A stretch of 64,000 nucleotides of DNA, from assembly GCF_000744655.1 (NCBI RefSeq), contig NZ_JQMJ01000004.1, positions 2,728,001-2,792,000 of the forward strand, given 5' to 3'. This DNA is from Streptacidiphilus rugosus AM-16. Lineage in GTDB: Bacteria > Actinomycetota > Actinomycetes > Streptomycetales > Streptomycetaceae. The stretch's first letter is position 1. Every line of letters starts with the position of its first letter. Position numbers and translations under genes: made by a program. Positions 61,274 through 64,000 of this stretch are shown one piece after another. The notes below the pieces were generated by a model. That model saw only the letters and a program-made list of their open reading frames with translations. It had not been told where the DNA came from and searched no databases.

Positions 61274-62198
61274 GCGAGGCCAGCGCGACCCCCGCGATCA
61301 CCAGCAGCGCCGCGCAGAGCGAGAGCGGCGTCAGCGCCTCGCCCCGCAGCAGCCACGCGGACGACATCCCGAACACCGGCACCAGCAGGGAGAACGGGGC
61401 GACCACCGAGGCGTCGTGATGGCGCAGCAGATGCCCCCAGAGCCCGAAGCCGACGAGGGTCGCCCCCCAGGCCACGTAGAGCAGCGAGGCCGTGGCGGAG
61501 AGGCCGAATCCGCCGAGGGCGCGCAGGTCCGTCCGCTCCCCCTCGACCAGCAGCGAGAGCGCCGCCAGCGGCAGCGGCGGCACCACGCTCACCCAGACCA
61601 TCCAGCGCAGCGCGTCCGGCGGCGCGGCCCTCCGGGTGATGATGTTCGACAGCCCGAAGGCCGCGGCGGCGCCGACGACGAGGGCGAACGCGCCGAGCGA
61701 CGTCGAGCCGCCGCGCGAGGCCTGATCCAGGGCAGCCACCGCGATGCCCGCAACGGCGATCCCGAGCCCGCCCAGACGTCGCCCGGTGATCCGCTCGCGC
61801 AGCAGCACCGCGGCGAAGCCGGCCGTGAAGACCGCCTGTCCCTGCTGCACGAGTGAGCTCAGCCCCGCCGGCATGCCCGCCCGCATGCCCTCGAAGAGCA
61901 GGCCGAACTGCAGCGCCCCGAGCACCAGACCACCGGCCAGTACATACCGCCACGGCACCCCCGGACGGCCGACCAGGAACACCGCGGGCACCGCCGCCAC
62001 GGCGAAGCGCAGCGCCGTGAAGAGCAGCGGCGGGCAGTGCGCCAGGCCCGCGTCGATCGCGACAAAGTTCACGCCCCAGATCGCGGCGACGAGAACGGCG
62101 AGGCAGACGTGGCGAGCACCGAGGCCCGCGGACGTCGAGCCCGTCGAGCTCATGGAACCCGTCGAGGCCGTGAAGGGCGTGGGGTGCGTGGAGGTCAT
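61107..62198 (-). CDS. EamA family (DMT superfamily) transporter
   Basis: 363 residues from ATG 62198 with ten membrane helices in two EamA repeats (AAIWGVNFVAIDAGLAHCPP...; FGLSNIITRRAAPPDALRWMVW...). Gly and Trp at IWGVNF and the LLRERITG, LVPVFGMSSAWLLRGEALT ends of each repeat are typical of drug/metabolite exporters such as YedA/RhtA-like proteins. The last 55 residues are a basic Ala/Gly/Pro tail that overlaps the MarR gene antisense. Symmetric sites lie upstream. Confidence 0.93.
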   Translation of the reverse strand: MTSTHPTPFTASTGSMSSTGSTSAGLGARHVCLAVLVAAIWGVNFVAIDAGLAHCPPLLFTALRFAVAAVPAVFLVGRPGVPWRYVLAGGLVLGALQFGLLFEGMRAGMPAGLSSLVQQGQAVFTAGFAAVLLRERITGRRLGGLGIAVAGIAVAALDQASRGGSTSLGAFALVVGAAAAFGLSNIITRRAAPPDALRWMVWVSVVPPLPLAALSLLVEGERTDLRALGGFGLSATASLLYVAWGATLVGFGLWGHLLRHHDASVVAPFSLLVPVFGMSSAWLLRGEALTPLSLCAALLVIAGVALASLRGPLRRGRRQAPAQGGAAGADAGWIRAGRGGGGPARTTPPPAAAGAAASPGPRR

Positions 62199-62224
62199 GC
62201 CCCGAGAATCGCCGCCGCCGTCTG

Positions 62225-62272
62225 TTCAGCACTAGCAAATAGTTCTTGATGGATCACTTCAGCAGTGCTGAA
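62225..62272. promoter_or_regulatory. Operator repeats between the EamA and serine protease genes
   Basis: TTCAGCA-G-TGCTGAA (62258-62272) is a 15-base dyad with one central base. A degenerate copy TTCAGCACTAGCAAA starts at 62225. The two sites are 33 bases apart, three helical turns. This form suits a LysR- or MarR-type regulator; a LysR gene lies 1 kb downstream. Confidence 0.65.
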
Positions 62273-62328
62273 TCGTAGGCCCCGACGGGCCGTCACCCAC
62301 TTGCCGACCGGGCTGGCATCCGCCCCTG

Positions 62329-63114
62329 ATGTCGCAAAAGATACGGTTCATGACGCTTCGTTCGTTGACTGCGCTCGGTGCGCTGCTGGCCTGCATACTC
62401 GCCGCAACCCCCCAGAGCCGGGTCGCGGCGGCCGGAGCGCCGGAGTCGACCCCGTTCGGCGGCGCGTCCCGGATCGGCGCCATCTTCGGCGCCTCGGCAG
62501 GCCGACCGGACCACCACTTCTGCAGCGGCGCCGTCGTCGACAGCCCCAGCCACGACATCGTCGTCACCGCCGCCCACTGCGTCATCGGCCCCGGCACCGG
62601 CCGGGCCCGCGGCGGCCTGACCTTCGTCCCCGGCTACCACGACGGCCTGCGCCCCTTCGGCACCTGGTCGGTGGCGACCGTGGTCGCCGGCGCGGCGTGG
62701 ACGACGCGGGGCAGCACCGACGACGACGTCGCCTTCCTGATCCTGCGGCCCGACGCCGCCGGTCACCGGATCCAGGACGCCACGGGCGCGGAGGCGCTCG
62801 CCTTCAATCCGGCCACGGGCACCCGGGCTGTCACCGTCGGCTATCCGAGCCGCACCGAACGACCGGTGTTCTGCGCGTCCACACTGCGCGCCTTCCGGGC
62901 CCACCAACTGGAGTTCGACTGCCCCGGACTGCCCGGCGGCACCAGCGGTGGCCCGATGCTGGCCGGTGTGGACGCCGCGGCTCGCGGCCGCGGCGCGGTC
63001 GTGGGCGTCATCGGCGGCTACGAGGGGGGCGGCGACACGGACGACGTCTCCTACACCTCCTACTTCGGCCCCGCCATCGCCGCCGTCTACCGCGCCGCCC
63101 TGGCCCACGGCTGA
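62329..63114 (+). CDS. Secreted trypsin-like serine protease
   Basis: 261 residues from ATG 62329; an ATG at 62350 is also possible. The N-terminus is a signal peptide (LTALGALLACILAATPQSR). The triad is His83 in VVTAAHC, Asp in STDDDVAFLIL (about 133) and Ser206 in GGTSGGPM, as in chymotrypsin-like (V8/S1B) proteases. Cysteines at 65 and 84, and at 182 and 198, probably form two disulfides. Role extracellular proteolysis; target unknown. Confidence 0.92.
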   Translation: MSQKIRFMTLRSLTALGALLACILAATPQSRVAAAGAPESTPFGGASRIGAIFGASAGRPDHHFCSGAVVDSPSHDIVVTAAHCVIGPGTGRARGGLTFVPGYHDGLRPFGTWSVATVVAGAAWTTRGSTDDDVAFLILRPDAAGHRIQDATGAEALAFNPATGTRAVTVGYPSRTERPVFCASTLRAFRAHQLEFDCPGLPGGTSGGPMLAGVDAAARGRGAVVGVIGGYEGGGDTDDVSYTSYFGPAIAAVYRAALAHG

Positions 63115-63249
63115 GCGCCGGGGCTCCGCGGCGAGTCCTCGTGGCAGGTCCCCGTGGTGGGGCTCCGCAGCGGGGCGGCGGAACGGGGCCTTCATCCGGA
63201 CGCCCCGGCCTCCGGCCCGGGGCGTCCGGAGAGGCCTAAGCTGCCTCGC

Positions 63250-64000
63250 ATGATGGATCTGGGACGACTCCGCGCGCTGCACGCCGTCGCCGTGCACGGC
63301 TCCGTCGGTCGGGCGGCCGCGGCGCTCGGCTACACGCCGTCCGCCGTCTCCCAGCAGATCAGCAAGCTGGAACGGGAGACCAGAACGGCGCTCCTGGAGA
63401 AGCGCGGCCGAGGCGTCGTGCTCACCGACGCCGCCCGGGAGCTGGTGGAGACCGCCCAGGCGGTGCTCACGCTGGTCGAGCAGGCGGAGGTCGGCCTGGA
63501 GGCCCGACGGGGGCAGGTGTCGGGGCGGCTCTTCCTCGCGGCCTTCGCGACCGCCGCCCGCGGGCTGCTCCCGCCCGTCCTCGCCGACCTCGCCGGCCGC
63601 TACCCGGAGCTCGAACTGCGGGTGCTGGAGAGCGATCCCTATCTGATGGCCGAGCTCGTCAGCCGCGGCGAGGTCGATCTCGCGGTCGTGCAGGACTGGT
63701 CGAACACCCGGCTTCCCACCCCCGAGGGCGTCACCCGCCGACCGCTCGGCGTGGACGCCGTCGACGCCGTGCTCCCGGCAGACCATCCCCTTGCCGGGCG
63801 CGAGCTGCTGAGCGTCGAGGACCTGCGCGGGCAGCAGTGGGTCAACACCCCGCCGGGGACCATCTGCCACGACTGGCTGATCCAGACCCTGCGCGAGGCC
63901 GGCGAGGAGCCGGACATCCGCTTCCAGGCGACCGAGTTCGACACCCAGATCGCACTGATCGGGGCCGGACTCTGCATCGGCCTGGTGCCCCGGCTCGGCC
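63250..64000 (+). CDS. LysR family transcriptional regulator, cut by the window end
   Basis: 250 residues are visible from ATG 63250. The helix-turn-helix is GSVGRAAAALGYTPSAVSQQ followed by ISKLERETRTALLEK. The effector domain runs from LFLAAFATAARGLLPPVL to LIGAGLCIGLVPRLG, where the sequence stops; about 40 residues are missing. It may control the EamA transporter whose operators are 1 kb upstream, since LysR-EamA pairs are frequent; a protease gene lies between. Confidence 0.93.
   Translation, partial: MMDLGRLRALHAVAVHGSVGRAAAALGYTPSAVSQQISKLERETRTALLEKRGRGVVLTDAARELVETAQAVLTLVEQAEVGLEARRGQVSGRLFLAAFATAARGLLPPVLADLAGRYPELELRVLESDPYLMAELVSRGEVDLAVVQDWSNTRLPTPEGVTRRPLGVDAVDAVLPADHPLAGRELLSVEDLRGQQWVNTPPGTICHDWLIQTLREAGEEPDIRFQATEFDTQIALIGAGLCIGLVPRLG

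Overview
The window is a stretch of chromosome from a GC-rich, high-G+C Gram-positive bacterium. Several features point to the Streptomycetaceae (Streptomyces, Kitasatospora, Streptacidiphilus or a relative): G/C-dominated third codon positions with long antisense shadow frames, GTG and TTG starts, an ergothioneine (egt) operon, a Pls/PosA-type peptide synthetase next to an M1 peptidase, a second sliding clamp, an EttA-type ABC-F protein starting with TTG, and a typical streptomycete intergenic repeat near 51.2 kb. Nothing indicates a prophage, a plasmid or a CRISPR array. One tRNA gene, Arg(UCU), lies near 19.8 kb.

Layout. 0-5.2 kb: the 3' part of a sugar ABC importer (binding protein and two permeases) followed by a secreted GH27 alpha-galactosidase and a strong terminator. 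5.4-7.8 kb: a two-gene module of unknown function (DUF6745 plus a small QGDV protein) and a Pr6Pr membrane protein. 8.3-13.2 kb: egtA, egtB and a continuous egtC-egtD frame with ATGA-type overlaps. 13.2-17.4 kb: a leftward GH36 alpha-galactosidase and LacI regulator, and a class V aminotransferase whose start codon lies in a 16-bp palindrome. 17.5-19.8 kb: a 3' scrap of an ArsR gene, a HAD phosphatase, a small membrane protein, a frameshifted flavin-oxidoreductase-like gene and the tRNA. 20.1-27.7 kb: information processing, with an SSB paralogue behind two DnaA-box-like sites, EttA, a thioesterase, a sliding clamp paralogue and a family A DNA polymerase; a 3' fragment of an aspartate 4-decarboxylase gene lies among them.

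27.8-43 kb: an ArsR/quinone reductase pair, a GNAT gene, a 45-bp tandem repeat, hrpA, the peptide synthetase, an M1 peptidase, a divergent MarR/aldo-keto reductase pair with two operators, and small membrane proteins. 43-51 kb: a secreted phosphodiesterase, a SpoIIE-type phosphatase, a PrsW-like protease, an SGNH hydrolase and the copper operon copZ-copA behind a CsoR-type operator. 51-64 kb: an aldo-keto reductase, a 138-bp repeat, an SDR, citrate synthase, RecD2, VOC, glutathione peroxidase, GNAT, DUF2218 with an iron box, MarR, an EamA transporter, a secreted serine protease and the start of a LysR gene.

Functional themes are alpha-galactoside use (secreted GH27 with importer; cytoplasmic GH36 with LacI), redox defence (ergothioneine, glutathione peroxidase, quinone reductase), metal homeostasis (copper, iron) and a non-essential set of replication proteins. 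The most unusual items are the egtC-egtD frame without an intervening stop, the lysine-like specificity code of the peptide synthetase with a pentapeptide-repeat insert in its adenylation domain, and the ssb/clamp/polymerase neighbourhood.
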